Source: Limnomonas spitsbergensis
Taxonomy: Eukaryota; Chlorophyta; Chlorophyceae; Chlamydomonadales
DNA length: 64,000 nt
Assembly: GCA_037349105.1 (NCBI GenBank)
Contig: JAYJMM010000027.1
Span: 1,753,363 to 1,817,362 of the forward strand
Direction of reading: 5' to 3'
The notes under the pieces are model-generated. The model searched no databases, was not told the DNA's origin, and worked only from the letters and a program-made list of their open reading frames with translations. The translations under genes and the position numbers were made by a program. Positions 41,096-51,693 of the stretch are shown piece after piece (position 1 is the stretch's first letter; every line of letters begins with the position of its first letter).

Positions 41096-43889
41096 CCAGA
41101 CGCACAAGTGTAGGCTGGCTCACTACTTGCCCGTTGTGGAAGCTCCAAACTGCGGAACAAAAGAGCCAAGCGACAGTGAAGGGATTCTGGTTTGGAGAAA
41201 GTGGTAAGCCATTACTGATGTGAGCGTGCTGCCTAACCTTGTTGGATGTTCTGATCCCTCTAAGTACCTACCTCATGGAACACTGCACTGTTACAAATCA
41301 TACTCTGCAGCATCGATTGCTTTTAAGCGGTGTCATCATTCCCGATTTGGGCCACGAGTCCTCAGTCCAGCTTGCTTAAGGCCTGCTGAGGGGCACACAT
41401 GACACGGTCCCGGACACAGGGTTAAACAGTATCTCTGGGTACACATGGGGCCTGTGGCCTACAGGAGGCTGAACTCACTATCATGACACTCATCTGCAAG
41501 GTCCCTCCTTCTCCAACATGCATGCCCACTAGTGAGCTCCCCTCTCTCCTTCTCTGACAGGCACACCGACCTTTCAGGTCTGACGCTGGTCACGAGGGCC
41601 GTGCACTGTCCTCTCAAGCCGCAGCCTACGGGCGCGCACGGCATCCACGAGGTATGTACCATGTACCTTGCGAACACATGTCTTCTGCACCTTTTAGCAC
41701 TTCGACGTCGGGCATGAGCGCCGCTAGGAGATTCATACGCTGGCAGCCCAGGCTTCCTAGATTCCTTTGTGTGCTGGTTGTGGTGCCCCCTGTTGCCATG
41801 TGTCCGAGCGCCACTATGTTAATCATACAGCGCTTTCAATGCGTCATGGCCTACGACCGAAGGGCCTGGTACAGTACCTCCTTCTGACTGGGCCACCGGC
41901 AACAGACAGATTTTGGTCGTCCCAATGGGCCATTAGTGGTCAACCGACAGCCTCCCATCGGTAGTTGAGTGCACGCTAAAAGACAGAGTGGTGCTTTGCT
42001 GATTCAAATTCCAGCAAAAGGGAGCACAGGCGGCTCAGCCTTCCCCGCATGGGGCTCGGGTTCGTTGAAGGCTTTCCTTTTTTGTTTTGCCACTCCTCTT
42101 GCGTTACCACTCTCATGCCTCACAATCTCGTTCATGGCCTCTGTCAAGATAACACCAGTGTTCTTTTAGTGCGCACCATGCCACATTTTGGAAGGCGGCT
42201 CGAAGCCACCACTGTGCCCATGGGAATTAAGTCTTAAACGGCCTTAGCCAGAGAACCAAGCAGCAGGGCGAGCTGCATCATGCCCCCAGGGCAGTAGGCT
42301 GTGAGGTAGCTGAGATGTTGCTCAAGCTCATAAGACATCAGGGGCTTGAGCAACAATTGGGGGGCTTAAGCAACAAGTATCTACAGTACATCTTTGACAC
42401 CCCACACCCAAGACAACTCTCTCATGCCATGTTTTTTTTGATGTCTCAGGTGAAAAACCCAGACCCCTACGCCGGACTTTACATCCGCACACCGTCTGGG
42501 AAGGAGTTCAAACCCCAGATTCCAGATGACGCAGTGCTGATTTTCGTCGGCAAAGCCATTGAGGTGGGCTGAAATGAGGGCGGCATGCCACTCCTACCAT
42601 TAGGGATCACGGTGATGTCATTATTTGATTGTGCTATTTACTACTCTATCTCTTCGTTGAACCCCAGTTCTCCCCGAGGGAGGGGGGGGGGCACTGTGGG
42701 GCTATATTTTAGGTAGAACTAGGCAACATGAGAAGGGGCCTGTCACTTAGGGGGTTAGACGAGTCCCCCCAAACAAGGGGTTTCGGCCGGGACGGAGACT
42801 CTCCGCGCAAAAAGTTCGACAGGAGAAAAAGAACATTTCCTTCTGTTTTGAAAAGCGTAAGTCCTAGATACCAGTAAGAAAAATTTCGCTCGTAAAGACC
42901 CCATCCCAAGGGTCGACGGCGGTTGTCAGGGGTCTTGTCCGAACCCTAAGTGACAGGCCCCCTAACATGGGTTTGATTCATTTTGTCTTGTTTTACCGTT
43001 TGAAATCTGTACACCAGCTGCTGTAATTGATTCCAGTTGATGTGCTCTGTTGAGCCGATTGGATAAAGCCCCCCTCCAAAGATGCAGTTGCTTGCCTAAA
43101 CAATAGTGGTGTTACTGGGTTCTGAAGGCAATCAAGAGGTGGGGCAGGACACAAAAAAGCCGTTTCATGTGAATTTGTGGGGGAAAGTTGCTTTAATCCC
43201 TCCCCTCTCTCATCAGTCGGTCCTCCCCTATGGAAACTCCCGGAGATGTTTATGGCTGGGTCAAGCTGGTGAAAAGCGCTGACGCATAATGGTCTTGGCA
43301 CGGACATTGCCGCTGATGTTGCGACGGAGGTGCCTTCATCCTCCAGAGCCCCTGCCCTGTGTACTCCCCTTTTTGAATCCATTTAAGGTAGCATTTAGCC
43401 GTGAGTAGTAATGTAATATGGGGATCGAAGCGGAGCCGATGGGCCAATACCACAATGGGTGAATAAGGTTGCGCTCATGTGATTTGCTTAAGGGGTGAGC
43501 GGGCCTGCTTACTTAGGGATGGCCACAGGATGTGCTAGCTTCCACGGGTATGGCATATGTGCCTCTAGCAGCCTGTTGTCGCTCCAAAGCATTTGTATCT
43601 CCTTGTCAATGCCCAGGAGCTGACCGGAGGCTTGCTGAAGGCGACTCCTCATATGGTGCGCGCTGCACGTGGCCCGGACGCTGCTGACATCAGCCGCCAC
43701 ACCTTCATCACCTTCGTCCAGCCAATGCTAGCAATGCCACTGCAGCCTCTCTGGAATGTGGGGCAGGAGGAGCAGCATGGACAGGGCCTGAACCAGCCCG
43801 ATGGATCTGTTCTGACATTCGGAGACAAAGCTCTCCAGACGTTCAAGAAGATGGATTCAAAGCTGAAGAAAGGAGACATTATCGTCTAG
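41096..43889 (+). CDS. 2-oxoglutarate/Fe(II) dioxygenase-like gene, four 3' exons
   Basis: Four exons join in phase: 41096-41203 (start tentative), 41561-41651, 42450-42563 and 43617-43889 (stop TAG). All introns are GT-AG. The protein shows HKCRLAHYLPVVEAPN, then the iron-binding HxD in WRKWHTDLSGLTLV (the W codon is split by the intron), KNPDPYAGLYIRTPSGKEF, and LTGGLLKATPHMVRAA with the second iron histidine in TPH. RHTFITFVQPMLAMPL carries the usual R-x-(T/S) co-substrate motif. The pattern is that of isopenicillin N synthase-like oxygenases, and resembles uncharacterised plant members. The substrate is unknown. The N-terminal exons upstream of 41096 were not found. It is the best candidate for a working host gene. 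A MITE sits in its last intron. A TGTAA poly(A) candidate is at 44347. Confidence 0.65.
42734..42963. mobile_element. 230-bp MITE in an intron of the dioxygenase-like gene
   Basis: The ends are inverted repeats AGGGGCCTGTCACTTAGGG and AGGGGGCCTGTCACTTAGGG. The flanks AACATGAGA and AACATGGGT look like a decayed 9-bp target duplication (7 of 9). It has no coding capacity. Length, long TIR and 9-bp duplication suggest a Mutator-like MITE, but the family is not certain. Confidence 0.7.
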
Positions 43890-44582
43890 ATGTTCCTCGT
43901 CATGACTTTTTGTCAGTGACGCCATGGACGTGGACTTACATGAGGATGGAACTCGAGCGAGAGTGTCAGGCGGTCTGCCTTTCCTTTTATTTTGGGGATG
44001 TTTTTTTCGTCTTTTATCTCTTTTGCTTTCCCTTACTTCCTTGGGTTTCCAAGGAGAAGAGTTAGACGCCGGCGAAAGCAATGCCTTTGCCTCATCTGGG
44101 CCCATAGGTGTGATGTCTTTGGCATGAGGGTGGCATGCCATGACAATCACTAGAAGGACTCAAGCTTTTGCCAATCAAGGACGCATTTACCCGGGGGAGG
44201 GGGGGGGGCAAATAGGGAAGCTACGTATAAACCCCGTGTCTTAAGTCATAGTATATGTTCCTCGTTGTCTGCGTCCCTGGGTTTCTAGGTTTGGGCGGCC
44301 AGCCTTTTACTTCCAGGTTTGGGCACCCAACTCATCCCTTTCACTATGTAAATGACCATCAGCGCTGCCCTAAGTGCCTGGCCGCAAGGTTACCTACCAC
44401 ATGGCCGTGGTGGCAGCAAGGTTAATGATGTATCATCACCTATGGGCCATGCTGAAATGAAGCTATGCCACGTCGCCAAACAAAAAATAGCTATGGAAGC
44501 AGTCAGGTCTCCCATAACTACTAGGGCTGGTTTCATTTATTTTGGCCGCTTGGTGCCGCTCCGATTCCAAAAGTGAAACCTC

Positions 44583-44890
44583 ACTACCGTATAACCACCA
44601 GACTCCGCACACCCCAAAGACAAAGAATTTGTTTTTTCGTCGCGCAGCTAAAAAGAATTAAAAAACGGTCGCGCAGCGTCGAAATTTGGGGAATTAATCT
44701 AATTTCTGGCCAGGCAGGAGTTCTTACATGCACCTGACCGACTCTTCGCGCACCGATTAGGGTGGAAATCTGCGTTCAACTCCGCGCACCGCTGGTTTAT
44801 TGATTAATTATTAGCGCGCAGCATGTCCGCGCACCCCAGTAATTATTTATTTACGAGCGGAGTCAAAGAAGTTCTACGGTATACCGGATC
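44583..44890. repeat. short interspersed repeat or MITE, copy 1
   Basis: The ends are TACCGTATAAC and (inverted) TACCGTAGAAC. Inside are words CGTCGCGCAGC, AAAACGGTCGCGCAGCG and ATTAGCGCGCAGC. A diverged sister lies about 450 bp away. No frame is present. Confidence 0.45.
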
Positions 44891-45039
44891 CCTCCTTTTC
44901 ATACGATCCCTCCAGAGGCCCCGAATTTGTAAGCGCTACATCGCATTATAAATTTATAATCGCCTATTCGCCTTGATTCATTAACGCGCTGGAGTGGCCT
45001 TTGCAGAAGCTCTTCAGCGGTGAGGCAGTCGTTGTTAAG

Positions 45040-45325
45040 CATCCCCCTCCTAAATTGTTTTCTTGTCGCGTAGCCAAAACACATTTAAGAAACGGCCGAG
45101 TAACGGCGGAAATTTGCAGATGATGTAAGTTAACGCCGCGCATCAGGTACAATCATGTTAATTCAAGTCGGCTGTTTCAGCTAGGTGCCCAACTGTTTGG
45201 GCACCTGGCTGACACTCCTTGCAACAGCAATTTTTGAATGAATATCAGCGCGCATCCAAGTCTGTGCATCCAATCATTACTTAATTTTGAACGAAGTCTA
45301 CCGAGTTTTACGGTAGGATAAGTTT
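45040..45325. repeat. short interspersed repeat or MITE, copy 2
   Basis: This shares with copy 1 the order TTGTCGCGTAGC, AGAAACGGCCGAGTAACGGC, ATCAGCGCGCATCC and a TACGGTA end. It contains an almost perfect 14-bp hairpin at 45179-45210 (AGGTGCCCAA / TTGGGCACCT with loop CTGT) that copy 1 lacks. Confidence 0.4.
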
Positions 45326-45462
45326 CTGCCGTAAAATACTTGGCCATTATTATACTACCAATCGCTACAGATTCCAAACTTGACATTACAGACTCAACGT
45401 AATTAGTAACCTATAATGGACGCAGCATCCAGCCACACACATATTCACATCCACGCAAGCCA

Positions 45463-46767
45463 TTACCCCGCCGTGTCACCTGCCATCCCCTCCTCGGCAT
45501 CAGTATCCTCATCCCCAGTCTTTTTGGCTGCCTTTTCGCTAATCGCACTCGGAGCTTTTGGGCTGCCAAAGCTCGTGTGGCTGGCATCCGCATCTGACAC
45601 CAGGGGGAAGCCTTTAGACCTCAGGGCTAGGATGCAGGCTATCTCCACCTTCCTAGCCTGGTTCTTGGCCCCGGAGTCCATGAGCACGTAAGCCAGCTCC
45701 AACCTGGGACCTGACGAAACACGAACACAACAGAAATATTAGGCATTGAAAGATGACGCGATCTTAGCATGGTTTATATCGAAGTTGCCGAACCTATGCT
45801 GCCTTCGCTTCTGCCCCTACTCCTGCCCTTGATGACTTGTATAGTATGCATACACAACCAGCGTGTCCAACCCCGCTGACCTCTGTGCTTGCACTTGCGC
45901 GGAGCTCTGGTGCTATGGTGCCTGTTCCAGGAAAAGAGATACAAGCAAGAGAGCTTAGAGCAGAACAAATAAACATGGTTACTTCCCCTCGTGATGACCA
46001 TTCAGGAAATAGCAATGGCCTTCCAATTCTGAGAAGAGGGGGTGCTTCATCTGTCAACATGTGTGAACAATCTGTGAACAACAACTGCCAACATCAGCGT
46101 TTTCTCTCACTTGTTCCGGGCCTTGAGGTTGTCTGTTTCACCACCGTATAGAAAGCCCGTCGCGTACCTGTCATCAGGGGACAATCCTGTTTCATGCAAG
46201 GAACTCGAAACATTGCTAGGGCAAACAGGGACATGGGCATCCATGCGCCCGATCAATCCATGGACTACAATGATTGTAATGTACAATGGTCAGGAACCGG
46301 TCGGCACTCTCCCACCTGACAATGTATACCACGGAGTGCTGCAAGTGTGCAGACGGCACCCTCATTCCTGCCCCCATGATGTGGACGACCGGGTCTGAGG
46401 CAGCAGGCCAGGGGATCACATCCTCCCCAAAATCGAACTTCCTTTCCACCACGCCTTTCAGGATCTCTGCAACATCTTGTATGGTGAAGCCTCCTGTGAC
46501 CTCAGCCGCCTCAGCAGCTGGGAAGGCTATGTCCAGGTCATCACTGCTCTGGTCCGGGCCTCCATAGCTGCTCTGGTCTGGGGTCTGGCAGGTCTGGGCA
46601 ACGCGAATTCCAGACCCTGCCGTATCCTCCGCCTTTCCCAGCTCCTCTGGGTCAGCTGCAGCGTTGCCGGCAGCCCCGGGCTTCAAGTGCTTCCCGGCCT
46701 GGAGGATCTGATGCAGCTCGACCGCCCTGGCCACCACATTGGCTCCCATGCCGTTGGCCCGCGCCAC
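45463..46767 (-). CDS. unrecognised host gene, last two exons
   Basis: Two minus exons, 46767-46316 and 45703-45463, join across a 612-bp GT-AG intron with matching phase (two bases, then one). The upstream exon starts after a pyrimidine-rich acceptor. The protein reads VARANGMGANVVARAVELHQ, an acidic low-complexity part (PDQSSDDLDIAFPAAEAAEV), GFTIQDVAEILKGVVERKFD, VVHIMGAGMRVPSAHLQHSV, then LELAYVLMDSGAKNQARKVE, and an acidic end with a stop at 45463. I do not recognise the family. The 5' exons lie above 46790 and were not found. A TGTAA poly(A) candidate on minus lies at 45386-45390. Confidence 0.45.
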
Positions 46768-46790
46768 CTGAAGGCAACAGAGCAGGTTGA

Positions 46791-48464
46791 TACCCTTATG
46801 ATACCCCGATGGCCAAGCACTTGGCTCCCTGACATCCTCGCCAAGGCATATGAATCGTATTTATTTAGTCGTGGTACTCAGAACCAGTTTCCGCACGTGT
46901 CGTAATGTATTCAATATTTTTTATGTCACATGCAGATTTCATGGCCAACAAAAAGTGTCTCTTCCTGGATAAAGTTTCAGGAGCAAAAATCGACGTATTC
47001 AATGTTTTAGGATACCGTGTTTAAGTTTCAAGATCAAGGGATCCTGTTAGAAGATGAAGTCTGCCATTTCTAGTTGTAGTAGGATTTCCCATGAGAATGT
47101 CTGAAGTCGGAACATTTGGAGGCCATTCAAAATTCACCGTTCTCAGCGCAAATATAGAGGATCTGGATAGCGGATCTACTCAGCCTCAAACCAATCTTCT
47201 GCAAAGAGTCCTGGAGAGTGGGCTGCAGAGACTGCTGTTCCACACACACACTTAAAGCTGGCATTCTAAATGCCAAACCATCAGAATGCTCAAAATTGAC
47301 AACCTCCACCGCTTGATCCGTCATCAGCACACCTTGAAGGCCAAGCTCTCAAAGCAAGTCCCAAATACGATGCGCCATGTAGCGGCAGCTTCTTCCAACC
47401 CTAGGCGTGAACCTGATGCACACACGGGAAGCCATCCATTGGGGAGCTGAGGAGCAAGCAGGCAAGGTTTTAGCAGGGTTAAGCAGGTTTTAGCAGGTCA
47501 AGGTTAAGGTCAGCTTTTAGCAGGTTCTAGCAAGTTTTAGCAGATATTAGCAGGTCAAGGTTAAGGTCAGGTTTTAGCAGGTCTAGGTCTTAGCAGGTTC
47601 TACAATCAGCAGGTTAGCCTTTTTAGTGCCTAGATTGGCCTATTGACTGCATGCCCCGATAAGCTTGGGAAGGAAGAGAGGAGGCCACACGTCACACTAC
47701 ATGTGGCTTTAGTCAAATGACGCAGGAATGCAATGTTTGCCAGCGTTTTTTCATCAGACAGGCAACAACCGGCATTTTCTTCAGTCTACACTAGAACCCC
47801 ATCCCCGCGTGGCCCGGCAATATGTTCAGCTTAGGTTCAGCAACTTCCTGGCCTTTGGCCGGAGGTCCCATGCATATTCCGCCATGCAGCTTGGACCTGT
47901 ACCTCTGGTGGGTCCCAAGTTAAGCACAAATTTGACAGTTGAAACCGGCAAAGCTAGGAACACAAGAAGCACTGGCCTTTCCAGACCCCAAATCAACATT
48001 GGCAAGGATAAATGTTCAAGCTCACCTCCTGCTCTCCTACGACCGCTCTTCTCCTTCACCTCCATGCACATGTTGACAACCTGACCGCTGGCCTCCCTTT
48101 CCTTCATTAAACCCACCTGTCGGCACAAACAGGTTGGATGCGTTTGAATAGGTTAAGCAAAGCCATGACCAGTAAGGCGCCGTGCAGAGCTTTTGAGAAA
48201 CGCATTTGTCTCTGGGGTGGGACAGAGCATTGCTAAGATTTTGTATGAGGGTGAAAATGGCTTGTTCATTGTGTCCTCGGTCATGAAGATCCCACAAAAT
48301 GCCTTGAGGCATCGAAGCGAAGGAAGTCCTTGCGTGTGGATTGTGGGAGCGTTTGTAGGACTCAGGGGCCACTCACTCAAAAGCTTGACATCCAAACGGG
48401 CAACTGGGGAGCACTGGAACAGTGATGCCAACTACACATATTACAGCAGGCGTCGGCTGGAAGA
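46791..48464. other. no gene seen; small tandem repeat at 47465-47600
   Basis: GCAGGTTTTAGCAGG and AGGTCAAGGTTAAGGTCAG words recur at about 47465-47600. Other frames in the stretch show no family features. The left edge of the Gag copy is at about 48465. Confidence 0.45.
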
Positions 48465-49267
48465 GGAGACAGTGGAAGCGTTTGCTCACAGATTGCTGTC
48501 AACAGCAGAGTTGCTGCAGATCTCAAGGGATGCAGTGGACCACTTCGGCAGGCGGCACTCTGTCTCGCACATGTTCCATGACGGACTGCAAGCTGCTGCT
48601 AAAGCAAAGCTGAGCAAGTTCGTTATGACAGTGCCCGGGTACCTCAACATGACGGATGAAGATCAGATCGCCGTACTGACACAGCAAGTGGTGTTGTGGG
48701 AGAAGTTTGCCCTGGAAATGGGGGACCTGGGAGGTGCAAGCCTCCAGCAGATGGCCAACAGCGGGCCTAGCCAGGGGGAGGCGCAGTCCAACAGGGGAAG
48801 AAGAGAGAGAACATTGACAGTGGGAGATGCGGACGCGCCTTGAAGGGGCAGTGATCCCCGCAGGCTCAGCCGCTGTCCAGCAACTGCGGATTGACAAAGG
48901 ACTTACATGGGCAGACCAATCTGGGGCACCAAATTACAGCGCGCGAGGCGCTATGGGGGCAGTCAAGGCATACTACCAGTGTGGCAGCACGGCGCACCTA
49001 GCCAGGGACTGCAGGGTGCCCAGGGCCAGGGATGAGCGCATGCCTGCGCCACTGGCTACTGACATAACACCTGGGCAGGCCAGGCCGCCGCCGCAGCAGT
49101 ACCCTCTACCGCCGAGGCCGCAGCAGGGACAGACTGCAGGCAGGCCGTACGAGCGGAATCAGAATAACAGGCAGTACCAAAGGCCTGGGCCTGGCAAGGG
49201 GGGTCAGGCCCAGCAGGCGGCACACGTGTCGCACCCAAGCAGCCCAACGGGGCAGGCTGAGCCAGAA
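48465..49267 (+). pseudogene. Gag core and linker, left of Dualen insertion (copy B)
   Basis: The plus frame starts at EETVEAFAHRLLSTAELLQI, continues DAVDHFGRRHSVSHMFHDGL and KFALEMGDL, shifts frame at about 48830, and reaches YYQCGSTAHLARDC. In the knuckle the first cysteine is tyrosine. It ends at GQAEPE, where the Dualen element begins. The twelve bases GCTGAGCCAGAA (49256-49267) are repeated at 60968-60979, where the Gag frame resumes in phase. The left boundary coincides with that of the plus copy at 16587. Confidence 0.75.
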
Positions 49268-49464
49268 AGAAAGAAAGAAAGCTACGCCCCATTGGGGCGT
49301 GGATGTTAAGGAAACAACGCAGCTTGGGGCCGTAGCCACATCCGCGCCGTTACCATGAGGCAAGAAGAAAGAGGCAACTTCCTCACGGTGGTTTTCTCTT
49401 ATGGGTGTGTTTAGTTGGCCCAATGTCAGGCTTCGTGACGGAAAAATATTCGAGTCTACGTCTG

Positions 49465-50310
49465 GTTTACACTATGCTATGCAAGAGTTTTATCGAATGG
49501 ACATGCATTTTCTGGGCGCATTTCTTAGCATGGAACGCGGAGATCCCAAGAGACATCATGGCTTCAATTGTGTGCTTATTATAAATAGTGCCCGATGTGC
49601 CGATCAAGATTGGGATAATTTTTATGTTGTTTCGCTGGTGCCCGTTCAAGATTAGTAGGTCAACAAGGTCGGTGTGCTGGTTTAAGCAAGCTTTTAATTG
49701 GTCCCCATGCTCGGTGTCTTTACAATACTTGAATTCCCCAATGTGGACTACAGCGTCCTTCTTTTGTCCTGTCGTTTGCATCAACAACATGTCAGGCTGC
49801 ATTTTATTTTCCTTTGGACGGCTCCAAGTGCTGGTGCCTCTGCCTCAGCATTGGGGATTAAGTATGAGGGGACTTTATTCATTAGCATGGCTGGTGCTCC
49901 TGCTCTCTCACACTTCTCGGCCGTTCCCAGGTCTGCCATGACGATGTCCCCTCCCATGCTGCCTTTCGATACAGCCTCAGCAAAATCCTTCCTGTGCCAT
50001 GGTGGCGCTCTATGTACATCTTTTGCATTTCGGGGTGCCTGCATGCGCCTGTGATATGGCCTGCACTGTCATGCTCTCCACACAAGGGCATTTGTCGGTG
50101 GTACTTTTGCCCCACCTGAACGCCACCTTGTTATTCCAAAGGCATCCATGTCGCCATCGAAGGGCTGTTTTCTTCTCGGCCAGAGTGACTCTCGGGTGGT
50201 TAAAGAAACTGTTGCTGAGGGCCCCATTAGCAATCGATTGCAACCGTTGCCACCCTTGGAAGTATACGCTATCGATGTTGGATCGGCCAAGCTTTTGGCG
50301 CTCGTGAATG
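49465..50310 (-). pseudogene. CCHC finger and restriction-like endonuclease, Dualen copy B
   Basis: In coding order the frames give YFQGWQRLQSIANGALSNSF and ALRWRHGCLWNNKVAFRWGK, then after a shift PLCGEHDSAGHITGACRHPE and ERHHGTGRILLRLYRKAAWE. After another shift come EAVSKGSMGGDIVMADLGTA and finally QPDMLLMQTTGQKKDAVVHI followed by GEFKYCKDTEHGDQ. The C-x2-C-x7-H-x4-C finger followed by P-D and then E-F-K is the PD-(D/E)xK pattern of the R2-like LINE endonuclease. This is the second endonuclease of the element. The tail from 49465 to 49268 is 3' UTR. Confidence 0.75.
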
Positions 50311-50355
50311 TGTGTCTTTAGGGCACCCTTCAGATCTTCTAATCCTTGCGGCTCT

Positions 50356-50371
50356 ACCTGGTTAGAAAGAA
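50356..50371. repeat. internal GAAA microsatellite
   Basis: GAAAGAAAGAAAGAAA lies between the RNase H frame and the CCHC/endonuclease frame and is the same motif as the element's 3' tail at 49265-49281. It may mark a small retrotransposed insertion that ends here. The stretch 50372-50860 has weak coding character, with GGAGG-rich sequence at 50585-50650. Confidence 0.4.
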
Positions 50372-50412
50372 AGAAAGAAAATGCTTGAGCGTGGCTTGAG
50401 GAATACGGGATT

Positions 50413-51693
50413 TTAAATGCCGTACACCGGGAGACAAAAAACTTTGTGGTTAAGGAGGGTCGTCAAGGTGAGACGGCTGAGGACGGAGGAGATGTCGTGT
50501 TTGGAGATACCGAGCATGCTGAGGATTTTATCGGCAGGACGAAAGAGGAAGCCTGCGGTTCCCAGAAGGATGATATGTGTATGAGAAGAAGGCGGGAAAG
50601 GATGAGGGGGGGGGGATGGGCACGGTCGGCGAAGGATCAGGTGGAAGGGCAGGATGGAGAACGGGTGCCAAGGAAACTGTCCAACCATTATGTTTGAGGA
50701 GAAGGATAAGTTGTAAATGTTGTTCTGATTTACGGGCATGGCACTGTTCGAAAGACAATTCGGAGGTGTAACCGACTTCAACAACGTGTACAGTGCAAGT
50801 CCTCTTAGGGTCCTCTTCGTCAGGTTTGTGAAAAGCCAGAAAGAGCCGTACTGCGAGGGTTCGGAGCTCACTGGAACGGTCAGATCGCATTCTCCCTTTT
50901 GAGTAGCTGCCCGTTTAGCGACACCGTCGGCTTTCTCGTTTCCGATATCTCCGTTATAGGCCTTCACCTCATGGAATTCGACTATTTTCCCTTGGGACGC
51001 CATGAGAAGGAGTTGGCCCACGATATTTTGGAGGAGGTCTCTGTGCTTGTGGTAGGTGAGAGACATGGGGGATCGGATAGCTTTAAGGATTTGGTACAAG
51101 GATGTGGCGCTGTCCACAGCTATCTTGGTCTGTCTTTTCACTAGGGCTCCATAAATCCCTGCCAGTTCGGCTCTGTTTATGGTGTTTGTGGGACCTTCTC
51201 CAGCCGGGTTACTGGTGATGTCCTGTTGATCGGGAGTGGCGCTCGGGATGTGGAGGCCAGCGCCAGTTAGCTGAACTTTCCTGCCTTCTTTGAGGCTGGT
51301 TTCAATACAGCTGCCATCAGTGTAGGCTATCACCCTCCAATTGTGCTTCGGCGCGCTGTTTTCTTGGAACCACTGGAGGCAATTGCATGCGTCCACTGGG
51401 TCTACCTCCGTTGCTCTAGGGATGTCAGTGTCCCTTGGAGAGCGTTGGAAGGAGCTTGATCCTATCATGGGCTGGGCATGGCTCAGCTCTCCTTGACCTT
51501 CTTCCACCCTATCCCCACATTGGGAGGAGGCTGGGTCCATGTTGCGGTTAGCAGGGGGTTGGCCCTGGCTTGCGGGTGTTTTTCTACATGTGCGAGGGTT
51601 GTGCGGAGCAGTCTGATGAGGAGATCCTGTTTCCACCCGATTTGCTCGGACTGGGCTTCTTTGTTCCACACAACGATTATGTCCATGTGGCAT
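50413..51693 (-). pseudogene. RNase H domain, Dualen copy B
   Basis: A 426-residue frame has the RNase H acidic residues: WRVIAYTDGSCIE (Asp near 126), NTINRAELAGIYGAL (Glu near 176), TKIAVDSATSLYQIL (Asp near 194) and VKAYNGDIGNEKADGVAK (Asp near 256). The histidine usual before G-x-x-G-N-E is tyrosine. The domain lies after RT and PHD, as expected for RNase H-bearing LINEs; it removes RNA from the cDNA hybrid. Sequence after about residue 275 no longer looks conserved and may be out of frame. The frame upstream (51743-51483, with DIIVVWNKEAQSEQIGWK) is in another phase, so a frameshift separates it from the PHD part. Confidence 0.75.
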
